Shown in pieces: positions 1-7,978 of a stretch of 19,316 nt of DNA. The stretch is from positions 1 to 19,316 of the forward strand of contig JAQXRK010000092.1 in the NCBI GenBank assembly GCA_029218485.1, written 5' to 3'. Source of the stretch: a bacterium. Lineage in GTDB: Bacteria; Bacillota; Clostridia; Christensenellales; CAG-138. How positions within the stretch are numbered: the first letter of the stretch is position 1; the number at the start of each line of letters is the position of its first letter. The notes under the pieces are model-generated. The model saw nothing but the letters and a program-made list of their open reading frames with translations. It was not told where the DNA came from and did no database searches. Made by a program: the position numbers and the translations under genes.

Positions 1-42
1 CGGATGCCGTCCATGGCCCTCTTGGCTTGTTCGGGGAAAGAC

Positions 43-1122
43 TCAGATGACGCGCTCCGTCCAGTGCTTGTCGTCCGGGACGGTGCCGGTCTGGATGCCG
101 TAGATCGTGTCGTACAGGCGCTGGGCGATCGGGCCGACCTCGTTGTTGCCGATCACATAGTCGCGGCCCTGATAGCACAGCGTGCCGATGGGCGAGATGA
201 CCGCGGCCGTGCCGGTCGCATACACCTCTTTGAGCGTGCCGTTGTCCGCAGCGGCGAACAGCTCGTCGATCGAGAGCTTGCGCTCGTGGACCGTGTAGCC
301 CCACTCGGTGAGCAGCGTGATGACGGAGTTGCGCGTGATGCCGGGCAGGATCGTGCCCTCGAGCGGCGCGGTGATGACCTCGTCGCCGATCACGAAGAAC
401 GCGTTCGACGTGCCGATCTCCTCGACATACTTGTGCTCGGTCGCGTCGAGCCAGAGCACATCCTTGCAGGAATAGGCCAGCGCCTTCTGCGAGGCCTTCA
501 TGCCGCCGGCATAGTTGCCGCCGACCTTGGCAAAGCCGGTGCCGCCGGGCGCAGCGCGGATGTACTCATCCTCGACGAAGATGCGCGTGGTGGACAGCTT
601 GCCCATATTGCCCGCATAGTAGGGGCCGGAGGGGCAGAGGATGATCATGAAGCGGTAGTGCTTCGCGGGCAGCACGCTGAAGGACACCTCGTCGGAGATG
701 ATGAACGGGCGGATGTACAGCGAGGTGCCGGGCTTGGAGGGCACCCAGTCGATATCGGCCAGCACGGTCGCCTTGACGGCGCTGACGAACAGCTCCTCGT
801 CCATCGGCGGCATGCACATGCGCTCGTTGGTGCGGTTGAGGCGCTGCGCGTTCATATAGGGGCGGAAGAGCTGGACATGGCCGTCCGGCGTCTTGTACGC
901 TTTCATGCCCTCGAACATCATCTGCGCATAGTGCAGCACGCAGGAGGCGGGGTCGATGGAGATGTTGCCGTAGGGGATGATCTTTCCGTCGTGCCAGCCC
1001 TGACCCTCGTCATAGTCCATGACGAACATATGGTCGGAGAAGTTCTGGCCAAAGACCAGATGGTCCTCATCCGGCTTCTGCTTCGGGTGCGTGGTTCTTG
1101 TGATCGGGAATGTGTACTGCAT
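43..1122 (-). CDS. ilvE: Branched-chain amino acid aminotransferase (class IV PLP enzyme)
   Basis: This 359-residue protein has the normal length and layout of an IlvE type II aminotransferase, which interconverts Leu, Ile and Val with their 2-oxo acids in the cytoplasm using PLP and glutamate/2-oxoglutarate. The PLP lysine is K199 in FAKVGGNYAGG. The EEIGTSN motif (around 235-241) and the TGTAAVISP motif bind cofactor phosphate and substrate. The ATG at 1122 is preceded by AGAGG about 8 nt upstream. It is the last clear gene of the run headed by the Val T-box, 39 nt after the nitrilase. In this setting it would finish the conversion of Vor-derived 2-oxo acids to amino acids, or start the reverse route. 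The family is very sure; the direction in vivo is inferred. Confidence 0.95.
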   Translation of the reverse strand: MQYTFPITRTTHPKQKPDEDHLVFGQNFSDHMFVMDYDEGQGWHDGKIIPYGNISIDPASCVLHYAQMMFEGMKAYKTPDGHVQLFRPYMNAQRLNRTNERMCMPPMDEELFVSAVKATVLADIDWVPSKPGTSLYIRPFIISDEVSFSVLPAKHYRFMIILCPSGPYYAGNMGKLSTTRIFVEDEYIRAAPGGTGFAKVGGNYAGGMKASQKALAYSCKDVLWLDATEHKYVEEIGTSNAFFVIGDEVITAPLEGTILPGITRNSVITLLTEWGYTVHERKLSIDELFAAADNGTLKEVYATGTAAVISPIGTLCYQGRDYVIGNNEVGPIAQRLYDTIYGIQTGTVPDDKHWTERVI

Positions 1123-1161
1123 GGAATTTACCTCTTTTCTGGATTCTTTTCGGCTTATGGT

Positions 1162-1956
1162 TCAGCAATCCGTTCGATACAGCTCCGGCCGCCGGTCGCG
1201 AAAAACCGGGATGCTGCTGCGGATGGCGGCAAGCGCTTCGCTGTTGCAATCGGCTGTGATGATGGTTTCCGCATCGCCCGCCTCGGCGATCGTCGCCCCG
1301 AGCGGGTCGATGATGGCGGAGTGCCCGCCGTAGACCGTGCCCGCGGCGGTGCCACAGGAGTTGCACAGCGCCACGAACATCTGGTTTTCGATGGCGCGCG
1401 CGTGGCTGAGCGTGGTCAGGTGCGGCACGCGCACGGCCGGCCACTGGGACACGACGAACAGCACGTCCAGCCCGGGCAGGGCCAGCGACCGCGTCAGCTC
1501 CGGGAAGCGCAGGTCGTAGCAGATGATGAGCGCGCACTGCACGCCGTCGAGCGAAAAGCGGCACAGATGGTCGCCCTTTTGGAAGACCTGGTCCTCGCCC
1601 ATCGGGGAGAACAGGTGCGTCTTGTCGTATGATGCGACGCACGCGCCGGTGCGGTCGAATACGTACGCGGTGTTGTAGATCCCGTCCGCGCGGCGGCTGA
1701 CCACGCTGCCGGCGACGATGTTGACGGACAGCTCCCTTGCGAGCGCGGACATGCACGCGATCGTCTCCTGCCCGTCCCGGTCGGCCGCTTCGGCGTCCAT
1801 CGACCCCGGGGCGAAGCCGAGGTTCCACGTTTCCGGCAGCACGACGGTGTCCGGCCGGTCGGCTTTGACCGCGGCGCGCACGAGCGCTTCCGCATGCGCG
1901 CGGTTTTCGGCCGGCCGGTTTTCGAGCATGTTCATTTGGATGCAGCTGATGCGCAT
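1162..1956 (-). CDS. Nitrilase-superfamily amidase, omega-amidase (YafV/MtnU) type
   Basis: This 264-residue carbon-nitrogen hydrolase has the full catalytic triad: E42 (LPETW), K112 (YDKTHLF) and C146 (ICYDLRFPE). The QWPA stretch at 171-174, with ARAIENQ at 186-192, matches the YafV/MtnU branch. That branch hydrolyses the omega-amide of 2-oxoglutaramate or 2-oxosuccinamate, the keto acids left when glutamine or asparagine acts as amino donor. It starts 3 nt after the gamma-subunit stop, with GAGGGG overlapping the end of that gene, and is followed by ilvE. Placement next to an aminotransferase fits an omega-amidase that pulls transamination forward by removing the product of a glutamine-type donor. 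The superfamily is certain; the exact substrate is inferred from motif resemblance, and another short-chain amide is possible. Confidence 0.85.
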   Translation of the reverse strand: MRISCIQMNMLENRPAENRAHAEALVRAAVKADRPDTVVLPETWNLGFAPGSMDAEAADRDGQETIACMSALARELSVNIVAGSVVSRRADGIYNTAYVFDRTGACVASYDKTHLFSPMGEDQVFQKGDHLCRFSLDGVQCALIICYDLRFPELTRSLALPGLDVLFVVSQWPAVRVPHLTTLSHARAIENQMFVALCNSCGTAAGTVYGGHSAIIDPLGATIAEAGDAETIITADCNSEALAAIRSSIPVFRDRRPELYRTDC

Positions 1957-1959
1957 GGC

Positions 1960-2495
1960 TTACCCCTCAAACGCGCTGCCGAGCGCGATGGCGCGCTGGT
2001 TGGCCTCGATCAGGTGCGCCTTTTTCGGCGGAACGACCTTCCGCAGCGCATCGTCCCGCACGGTGTCGAGCGCGGGCAGGCACTCGCGCAGCAGCTTGCC
2101 CACGAGGATCATGTTGGAAAGGCTCGTCAGCCCCGCGTCCGAGGCCATCTGCGTGGCGGGCACAGCGTAGACCGTGACGTCGCTGCGGCTGGGCGCTTCG
2201 CCGATGAGCGTGGAATCCATCAGGATCACGCCGCCGGGCTGGACGGCCGGCTGGTACTTCTGGAACGAGGGCAGGTTCATGGCAATCAGCACGTCCGGCG
2301 CGGACACGATCGGCGAGCCGACGGCCGTGTCGCTGAGGATCACGCTGCAGTTCGCGGTGCCGCCGCGCATCTCGGGGCCGTAGGAGGGCAGCCAGCTCAC
2401 CTGCTGGTCGAGCAGCAGGCCGGCATAGGCCAGAAACTTGCCGGCAAACAGGACGCCCTGTCCGCCGAAGCCGGCGATCAGAATGTTTTTCGTGC

Positions 2496-2499
<4 letters not shown>
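1960..2499 (-). CDS. vorC: 2-oxoacid:ferredoxin oxidoreductase gamma subunit (Vor type)
   Basis: This 179-residue protein has the glycine-rich GFGGQGV motif at 10-16 and the SYGPEMRGG signature typical of the gamma domain of pyruvate/ketoisovalerate:ferredoxin oxidoreductases. With the alpha, beta and ferredoxin subunits it forms a cytoplasmic complex that interconverts 2-oxo acids with acyl-CoA, CO2 and reduced ferredoxin. The ATG at 2499 is chosen because it overlaps the beta-subunit stop in an ATGA junction and begins the conserved N-terminus STKNILIAG. A longer upstream reading only extends into the beta gene. Substrate class is inferred from the VorB-like alpha subunit and from ilvE in the same run. 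Indolepyruvate or 2-oxoglutarate paralogues share this subunit type. Confidence 0.92.
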
Positions 2500-3244
<745 letters not shown>

Positions 3245-3248
<4 letters not shown>

Positions 3249-4315
3249 GATCTGGCACCTCCTTCTTTGGCTGCCTTTTCAATGGCGGCGAGCACCTGTT
3301 CCGGCGAGGGAATCATGCCGCCGACGCGGTTGACGAGCTGTACCGGGCGCTTGCAGCGGATGGACAGCTCGATATCCTCGATCATCTGGCCCATGGAGAG
3401 CTCGACGGAGAGGAACGTGTGCACCTGCTCCGCGGCCGCCTTGAGCGGCGCGGACGGGAACGGCCAGAGCGTGATCGGCCGGATCAGGCCGGCGCGGATG
3501 CCCTTTGCCCGCGCCGCGTCGATCGCGTTCTTCGATACGCGGGCCGCGATGCCGTAGGCGACGACGCAGATCTCGGCGTCCTCCATGCGGTAGGCGTCAT
3601 AGCGGGTCTCGTTCTGCTCGATGGTCTTGTAGCGCTCAAACCGTTCGAGGTTCGTGCGCTCCAGCTCTTCGGGCTGCAGATACAGGGAGTTGACGATGTT
3701 GTGCCTGCGCTGCATGCGCGTGCCGGTGAGCGCCCACGGCTTTTCGTAGACCGTCTGCTCCGGCACCTCGAGCGCCACGGGCTCCATCATCTGGCCCATG
3801 GTGCCGTCGGCGAGGATCATGGCCGGCATGCGGTACTTATCGGCCAGATCGAAGCCGGTCACGGTCAGGCTGGCCATCTCCTGCACGGAGGCCGGCGCGA
3901 GCACGATGAGGCGATAGTCGCCGTGGCCGCCGCCGCGCGTGGACTGAAAATAGTCCGACTGGGAGGGCTGGATGCCGCCGAGACCCGGGCCGCCGCGCTG
4001 CACGTTGACGATGAGCGCGGGCAGGTCGCTCCCGGCGAGGTAGGAGATGCCCTCCCCCTTGAGGGAGATGCCGGGGCTGGACGAGGAGGTCATGACGCGC
4101 TGGCCGGCGGAGGCCACGCCATAGACCATGTTGATGGCCGCAATCTCGCTCTCCGCCTGCAGGAAGCAGCCGCCGATCTTCGGCATGCGCTTGGCCATGT
4201 ACGCCGCGATCTCCGTCTGCGGGGTGATCGGGTAGCCGAAATAGTGCCGGCAACCGGCCTGGATGGCCGCCTCGGCGATGGCCTCGTTGCCCTTCATCAA
4301 TACGCGTTCCGCCAT
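3245..4315 (-). CDS. vorB: 2-oxoisovalerate:ferredoxin oxidoreductase alpha subunit VorB
   Basis: This 356-residue alpha subunit begins MAERVLMKGNEAI and has the YPITPQTEI motif, the GGPGLGGIQPSQSDY segment and TSSSSPGISL, as in proteins annotated 3-methyl-2-oxobutanoate dehydrogenase subunit VorB. It forms the substrate and CoA side of the complex. The ATG at 4315 is preferred over the in-frame GTG at 4324: homologues start at the equivalent residue, and AAGGTG lies upstream of it. The gene follows the ferredoxin subunit closely and overlaps beta by 4 bp. Vor enzymes are reversible and in anaerobes can reductively carboxylate branched acyl-CoA. T-box control of the run favours that direction here (inference). 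A related 2-oxoglutarate or aromatic specificity cannot be excluded from sequence alone. Confidence 0.92.
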
Positions 4316-4325
4316 GGATTTCACC

Positions 4326-4532
4326 TTACCTTTCCACCATGATCACGCAGTCGGGGCACATGATCGCGCAGCTTCCGCAGCCGATGCACGCCGATTCATC
4401 CGTCACGGCGACGGGGGAATGCCCCTTTTGGTTGATGCGATCCCGCGCAATTGTCAAAACCTTGCGGGGGCAGGAGATCACGCAGAGGCCGCAGCCCTTG
4501 CAGCGATCGATTTCAAACGTCAATTTTGCCAT
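4326..4532 (-). CDS. 2[4Fe-4S] ferredoxin subunit (delta) of the Vor complex
   Basis: This 68-residue ferredoxin has two complete CxxCxxCxxxCP clusters, with Cys at 11, 14, 17, 21 and at 49, 52, 55, 59, and little else. It is the electron-transfer delta subunit that usually precedes alpha in Vor/Kor operons and passes electrons between the TPP site and free ferredoxin. The ATG at 4532 has AAAGGAC about 9 nt upstream. It lies directly before vorB, completing the delta-alpha-beta-gamma order. The 100-nt gap on its upstream side holds a very stable GC hairpin (listed separately), so the vor genes might be partly uncoupled from the ATPase gene before them, although no promoter is evident there. 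Confidence 0.92.
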   Translation of the reverse strand: MAKLTFEIDRCKGCGLCVISCPRKVLTIARDRINQKGHSPVAVTDESACIGCGSCAIMCPDCVIMVER

Positions 4533-4580
4533 ATTGCTGAGTCCTTTCGTTTGCTCACTGTTCTGATCTTTCTATCCTCA

Positions 4581-4610
4581 CGCCGCGGCCGCAGACACTG
4601 CGGCGCGGCG
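4581..4610 (-). other. Strong GC hairpin between the ATPase gene and the vor genes
   Basis: Two nested perfect arms, CGCCGC/GCGGCG and GCCGCAG/CTGCGGC, are separated by a one-base bulge and close on a 3-nt loop, giving about 13 base pairs. No T-run follows on either strand, so it is not a standard intrinsic terminator. It could be an RNA processing or stability element that sets vor levels relative to the upstream genes. Confidence 0.55.
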
Positions 4611-4633
4611 GCGGCATCCCGCTATGCGCGGCG

Positions 4634-5299
4634 CTACCGCGCGATCGGCATGGACTGCGGCTCGATCGGCAGCAGCCGGTCGACGGAGCCGGCGAGCGCC
4701 GGCGCAAGCTGCGCGTCGACCGCCGTATATCGCACCGGCAGGCCGGACAGCCGGGAGAGCCGCGCGGCCTCGGAGAGCGAGGCGAGCACATCCTTTGCCG
4801 CCGTGTCCCGGCCGAGGTTGGAATTGTTCACGATCGCGGTGGCGGCGAGGCCGCAGGCCGCCTCGATCTCGCGGAGCACCCCGAACGCTTCCTCCGCCGT
4901 GCGCGTCAGCGGCCGGTAAAAGTTGACCGTGAAGAGCTGCTCGTAGCCGCCGCGCAGAATGGAGGGGACGAACCGGCTCAGCGCGACCGCGCCCCGGTCG
5001 TCGCCGCCCACATCGAGCACCGCGTCCGTATCGGGGTCCTCGATCAGCGCGTACAGCTCCTTGGGCAGCGCGGGGAGATCGACGTTCGAGCCGGCATAGG
5101 CCGAGGCCACGAGCCGGACGTCCGCCCGCTCGAGCACGGACCGACAGTCGGTCGTGCGGAAATACGGGTTCACGATGTCGAGGTCCGCCACGGCGACGCG
5201 GCGGCCGAGCGCGCGTTTTTTGAGCGCCAGCGCCACGGCGAGGCTGGTCTTGCCGCTGCCGTAATGGCCGGTGAGTATGGTAATGCGCTGCTCCTCCAT
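4634..5299 (-). CDS. P-loop ATPase of the ParA/MinD-like (SIMIBI) class
   Basis: This 221-residue protein opens with a clear Walker A motif, GHYGSGKTS (11-19), followed by VAVADLDIVNPYFR, where D39 and D41 sit in the switch region typical of deviant-Walker ATPases. A DVGGDDRGA segment matches the Walker B/switch II position. It has no membrane segment or DNA-binding domain. It begins 12 nt downstream of the HTH-cupin-acyl-CoA synthetase stop, with GGAGG-type spacing, and precedes the vor genes. Relatives of this class mature metalloenzymes or load cofactors, so a role in assembling the Vor iron-sulfur complex is a reasonable but unproven guess. I do not recognise a named family. Confidence 0.82.
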   Translation of the reverse strand: MEEQRITILTGHYGSGKTSLAVALALKKRALGRRVAVADLDIVNPYFRTTDCRSVLERADVRLVASAYAGSNVDLPALPKELYALIEDPDTDAVLDVGGDDRGAVALSRFVPSILRGGYEQLFTVNFYRPLTRTAEEAFGVLREIEAACGLAATAIVNNSNLGRDTAAKDVLASLSEAARLSRLSGLPVRYTAVDAQLAPALAGSVDRLLPIEPQSMPIAR

Positions 5300-5311
5300 G
5301 GGAGGCCTCCT

Positions 5312-7615
5312 TTACAGGCGGTTTCGGATGATCTTTCCGCTCGTGGTCTTGGGCAGCTGGTCGCAGAATGCCACGATGCGCGGATACTTGTACGGCGCGG
5401 TGCGGTGCTTGACGTACTCCTGAATCTCCTTCTTGAGCGCATCGGTCGGCTCCGTGCCCGCCGTGAGCACGATGCTCGCCTTCACGACCTGACCGCGCAC
5501 CTCATCCGGCGCGGCGGACACGCCGCACTCGAGCACGTACGGCAGCTCCATGATGACGCTCTCGATCTCGAACGGGCCCACGCGGTAGCCGGAGGTCTTG
5601 ATGACGTCGTCCTTGCGGCCCACATACCAGTAGAACCCGTTTTCATCGCGCCACGCGAGGTCGCCCGTGTGATAGACGCCGCCGCGCCGGGACTCCTGCG
5701 TGTACGCCTCGTCGTCGTAATAGCCGATGGTCAGGCCGCAGGGGCTGCCATGGTCGAGGCGGATGACGATTTCGCCGGTGCTGCCGGCCTCGACGCTGTT
5801 GCCGTCCGGGTCGACGATGTCCACATCATAGAGCGGCACGGGCTTGCCCATGGAGCCGACCTTGTGCGTGCCGCCGGCAAGGTTGCCGATGACGAGCGTC
5901 GTCTCCGACTGGCCGAAGCCCTCCATGACCTTGAGGCCGGTGGCCTTCTCCATCTGGCGGAACACCTCGGGGTTGAGCGCCTCGCCCGCGATGGTCGCGT
6001 GCTGCACGGAGGACATGTCGTACTTGGAGAGATCCTCCTTGATGAGCATGCGGTACATCGTCGGCGGCGCGCAGAAGGTGGTGATGCCGTACTTGGCGAA
6101 CAGCGGCAGGATGTCCGCCGCGTCGAAGCGGTCGAAATCGTACACGAAGATCGCCGCCTCGCACAGCCACTGGCCGTACAGCTTGCCCCAGAGCGCCTTG
6201 GCCCAGCCGGTGTCGGAGATGGTCAGGTGCAGGCCGTTCGGGTTGACGCACTGCCAGTATTTGGCGGTGATATAGTGGCCGAGCGGGTAGCGGTAGTCGT
6301 GCATGGTGAGCTTCGGCTGCCCGGTCGTGCCGGAGGTGAAGAACATCAGCATCGGGTCGTGCCCGGCGGGCGCATCCTCCGCGCGCGCGAACCGGCCGGA
6401 GAAGAGCGGGTACTCCTCGTTGAAATCGTGCCAGCCGTCGCGGGTCGCGCTCTCGCCGCTGCCGCCGACGAGAATCTTCGTGCGGAGCGCGGGCGCATGG
6501 GCCGCCGCGCGGTCGACGATGGCCGGTGCGTCGCCGTCCGCCGTGCAGAGGATGGCGGAAACGCCGGCCTTTTCAAAGCGGTAGGTATAGTCGTGCTCCT
6601 GCAGCAGGTGCGTGGCCGGGATGGCGATGGCGCCGAGCTTGTGGAGACCCAGCAGCGCGAACCAGAACTGGTAGTGGCGCTTCAAAACGAGCATCACGCG
6701 GTCGCCGCGCTTGATGCCGAGCGACTTGAAGTAGTTGGCGCACTGCGACGACGCGCGCCGGATATCCGAGAACGTGAACCGGTGCTCCGTCTTGTCCCGG
6801 CCGATGTGCAGCATGGCGAGCTTGTCCGGGCACGCGGCGGCCAGCGCATCCACGATGTCGAACGCGAAATTGAAGCGGTCCTCATCGGTGAACGAGATGG
6901 CGGAGAGCGCGCCGGTCTCCGTCTCCTCCGTGTGGATGAAGCGGCGGGCGACGCCCTGCTCCTGCGCGGCAGCATTCGGCAGCGCGGCCGGGTTTTGCTG
7001 CTCGGCCACGTCCGCATCGGCGCGGTAGGAGGCGGGGTTCAGCACGATGGCGTAGAACCGGCAGTCCTCGCCGCCGACGGCGATCATGCCGTGCGGGATG
7101 GAGCTGTCGTAATAGGCGCAGTCGCCCGGGCGCAGGATCTCCGTGTGCGAGCCGATCTGCAGCTTGAGCGTGCCGGAGATGACCAGGTCGCACTCCTGCC
7201 CCTCGTGGGTGGTCAGCTCGATGTCGCTGCGCTCGGCCTCCACGGAGTACGCGCAGTCCACATACAGCGGCTCGCTGATGCGGTTCTGGAACGCGGCGGC
7301 GAGGTTGTAGTAGACCATGCCGTGCGCCTGCTCGATGCGCGCGCCCTCACCGCTTCTGGTGATGGTGTAGCCCTTGAGCGTCGGGCTGGCGCCCTGCACG
7401 ATATCGGTCACGTTCACGTTGAACGCCATCGCGCAGCGGTAGATGAAGGCGAAGCTCAGGTCGTGCGCGCCGCGCTCACAGGCGGCGTATTCCTCCTCGC
7501 TGACGCCGGTGCGCAGCGCCATTTCGCCGACAGAAAGGCCCATGATCTCGCGCAGCTCGCGGATACGCGCGGCCATTTCCTGCAGTTGAAAATCCAATCC
7601 CGTTGTGACTTCCAT
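5312..7615 (-). CDS. HTH-cupin-acyl-CoA synthetase fusion (Val T-box operon)
   Basis: This 767-residue protein has three parts. An XRE-type helix-turn-helix lies at about 11-75. A cupin lies at about 115-192 (THEGQECDLVISG, then PGDCAYYDSSIPHG). A full medium-chain-type AMP-forming acyl-CoA synthetase occupies about 245-767, with FFTSGTTGQPK (425-435), GFGQSET (566-572), HTGDLAW (649-655), GRKDDVIKTSGYR (666-678) and catalytic K761 in TSGKIIR. The enzyme part would adenylate a short or branched carboxylic acid and transfer it to CoA. An archaeal medium-chain relative is known to favour 2-methylbutyrate. The ATG at 7615 follows GGGAGGAG at close spacing. It is the first gene behind the Val-reading T-box and leads into ATPase-vor-ilvE, so isobutyrate is the predicted acid (inference). 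HTH-cupin is normally a stand-alone regulator architecture, so its fusion to an enzyme is unusual. No catalytic residue looks missing. Confidence 0.93.
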   Translation of the reverse strand: MEVTTGLDFQLQEMAARIRELREIMGLSVGEMALRTGVSEEEYAACERGAHDLSFAFIYRCAMAFNVNVTDIVQGASPTLKGYTITRSGEGARIEQAHGMVYYNLAAAFQNRISEPLYVDCAYSVEAERSDIELTTHEGQECDLVISGTLKLQIGSHTEILRPGDCAYYDSSIPHGMIAVGGEDCRFYAIVLNPASYRADADVAEQQNPAALPNAAAQEQGVARRFIHTEETETGALSAISFTDEDRFNFAFDIVDALAAACPDKLAMLHIGRDKTEHRFTFSDIRRASSQCANYFKSLGIKRGDRVMLVLKRHYQFWFALLGLHKLGAIAIPATHLLQEHDYTYRFEKAGVSAILCTADGDAPAIVDRAAAHAPALRTKILVGGSGESATRDGWHDFNEEYPLFSGRFARAEDAPAGHDPMLMFFTSGTTGQPKLTMHDYRYPLGHYITAKYWQCVNPNGLHLTISDTGWAKALWGKLYGQWLCEAAIFVYDFDRFDAADILPLFAKYGITTFCAPPTMYRMLIKEDLSKYDMSSVQHATIAGEALNPEVFRQMEKATGLKVMEGFGQSETTLVIGNLAGGTHKVGSMGKPVPLYDVDIVDPDGNSVEAGSTGEIVIRLDHGSPCGLTIGYYDDEAYTQESRRGGVYHTGDLAWRDENGFYWYVGRKDDVIKTSGYRVGPFEIESVIMELPYVLECGVSAAPDEVRGQVVKASIVLTAGTEPTDALKKEIQEYVKHRTAPYKYPRIVAFCDQLPKTTSGKIIRNRL

Positions 7616-7636
7616 GTTCTCCTCCCGACGGGAAAC

Positions 7637-7672
7637 AAAAAACCCGTCCCAAAGATGATAATCATTGAGACG
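7637..7672 (-). terminator. T-box-controlled intrinsic terminator (Val leader)
   Basis: On the minus strand CGTCTCAA pairs with TTGGGACG-type sequence (about 8 bp, one G-T pair and a small offset), followed within 3 nt by six T. It lies between the T-box motif and the start codon, where the competing terminator is expected. Confidence 0.8.
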
Positions 7673-7923
7673 AGTAAGATGCTTTTACCCGCGGTACCAC
7701 TCAATTTGCACCGGCATCACTGCCAATACCACTCACCAGGCTCCAACAAGCCCTGCGCCGTAACGTGGCGGACACGGGAAGGGTCTACTCAACCCGAAGG
7801 GCTTTCTTCCTCCCGGCTCAGGAGCTACAGGCGACCGCCCACGCTTTTTCGGCTCGCACCAACCGCCGATTCTCTGAAAAGCGCCGCTTTGCGGGGCCAC
7901 TCTCCGTCAATGCCTTTGATGTT
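7637..7923 (-). promoter_or_regulatory. T-box riboswitch, specifier GTA (Val)
   Basis: The conserved T-box core TGGTACCGCGG lies near 7690-7700 and is followed by an intrinsic terminator. Stem I spans about 7815-7914: arms GGC/GCC and GGAG/CTCC flank a GA-rich kink-turn, above which GGC/GCC and CCGC/GCGG close the specifier loop. The loop's 3' side is CTGTAG, placing GTA at 7826-7828. The AG-bulge region (AGAGAAT) and distal GGTTGGTGCGAGCC are present. The TGGT bulge would pair with an ACCA end, as expected for tRNA-Val. Uncharged tRNA-Val should allow read-through into the synthetase-ATPase-vor-nitrilase-ilvE run. The T-box is certain; the specifier was read by hand-folding and by position match with the other two leaders. 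Confidence 0.88.
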
Positions 7924-7929
7924 ACACAG

Positions 7930-7957
7930 ATTATCACATAATATATGAAATTGTCAA
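7930..7957 (-). promoter_or_regulatory. Sigma-A promoter for the Val T-box operon
   Basis: On the minus strand TTGACA (7952-7957) is followed after 16 nt by GATAAT (7930-7935). The spacer is AT-rich, in contrast to the surrounding GC-rich DNA. The predicted start near 7923 lies just before T-box stem I. Confidence 0.8.
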
Positions 7958-7978
7958 GCGGCGACTCGAAAAAGATCG

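Noticed and set aside
1..14. Possible start of a further minus-strand gene (ATG at 12-14 after AGAGGG)
   Set aside because: Only about four codons lie inside the window and the spacing is too short to judge; nothing can be supported.
5264..7948. Long plus-strand open frame, and similar ones at 4-1632, 7988-10516, 12223-14085 and 14115-15530
   Set aside because: They mirror minus-strand genes with clear family motifs. Their translations are Arg/Ala/Val/Asp-rich without any domain, as expected from high GC at third positions.
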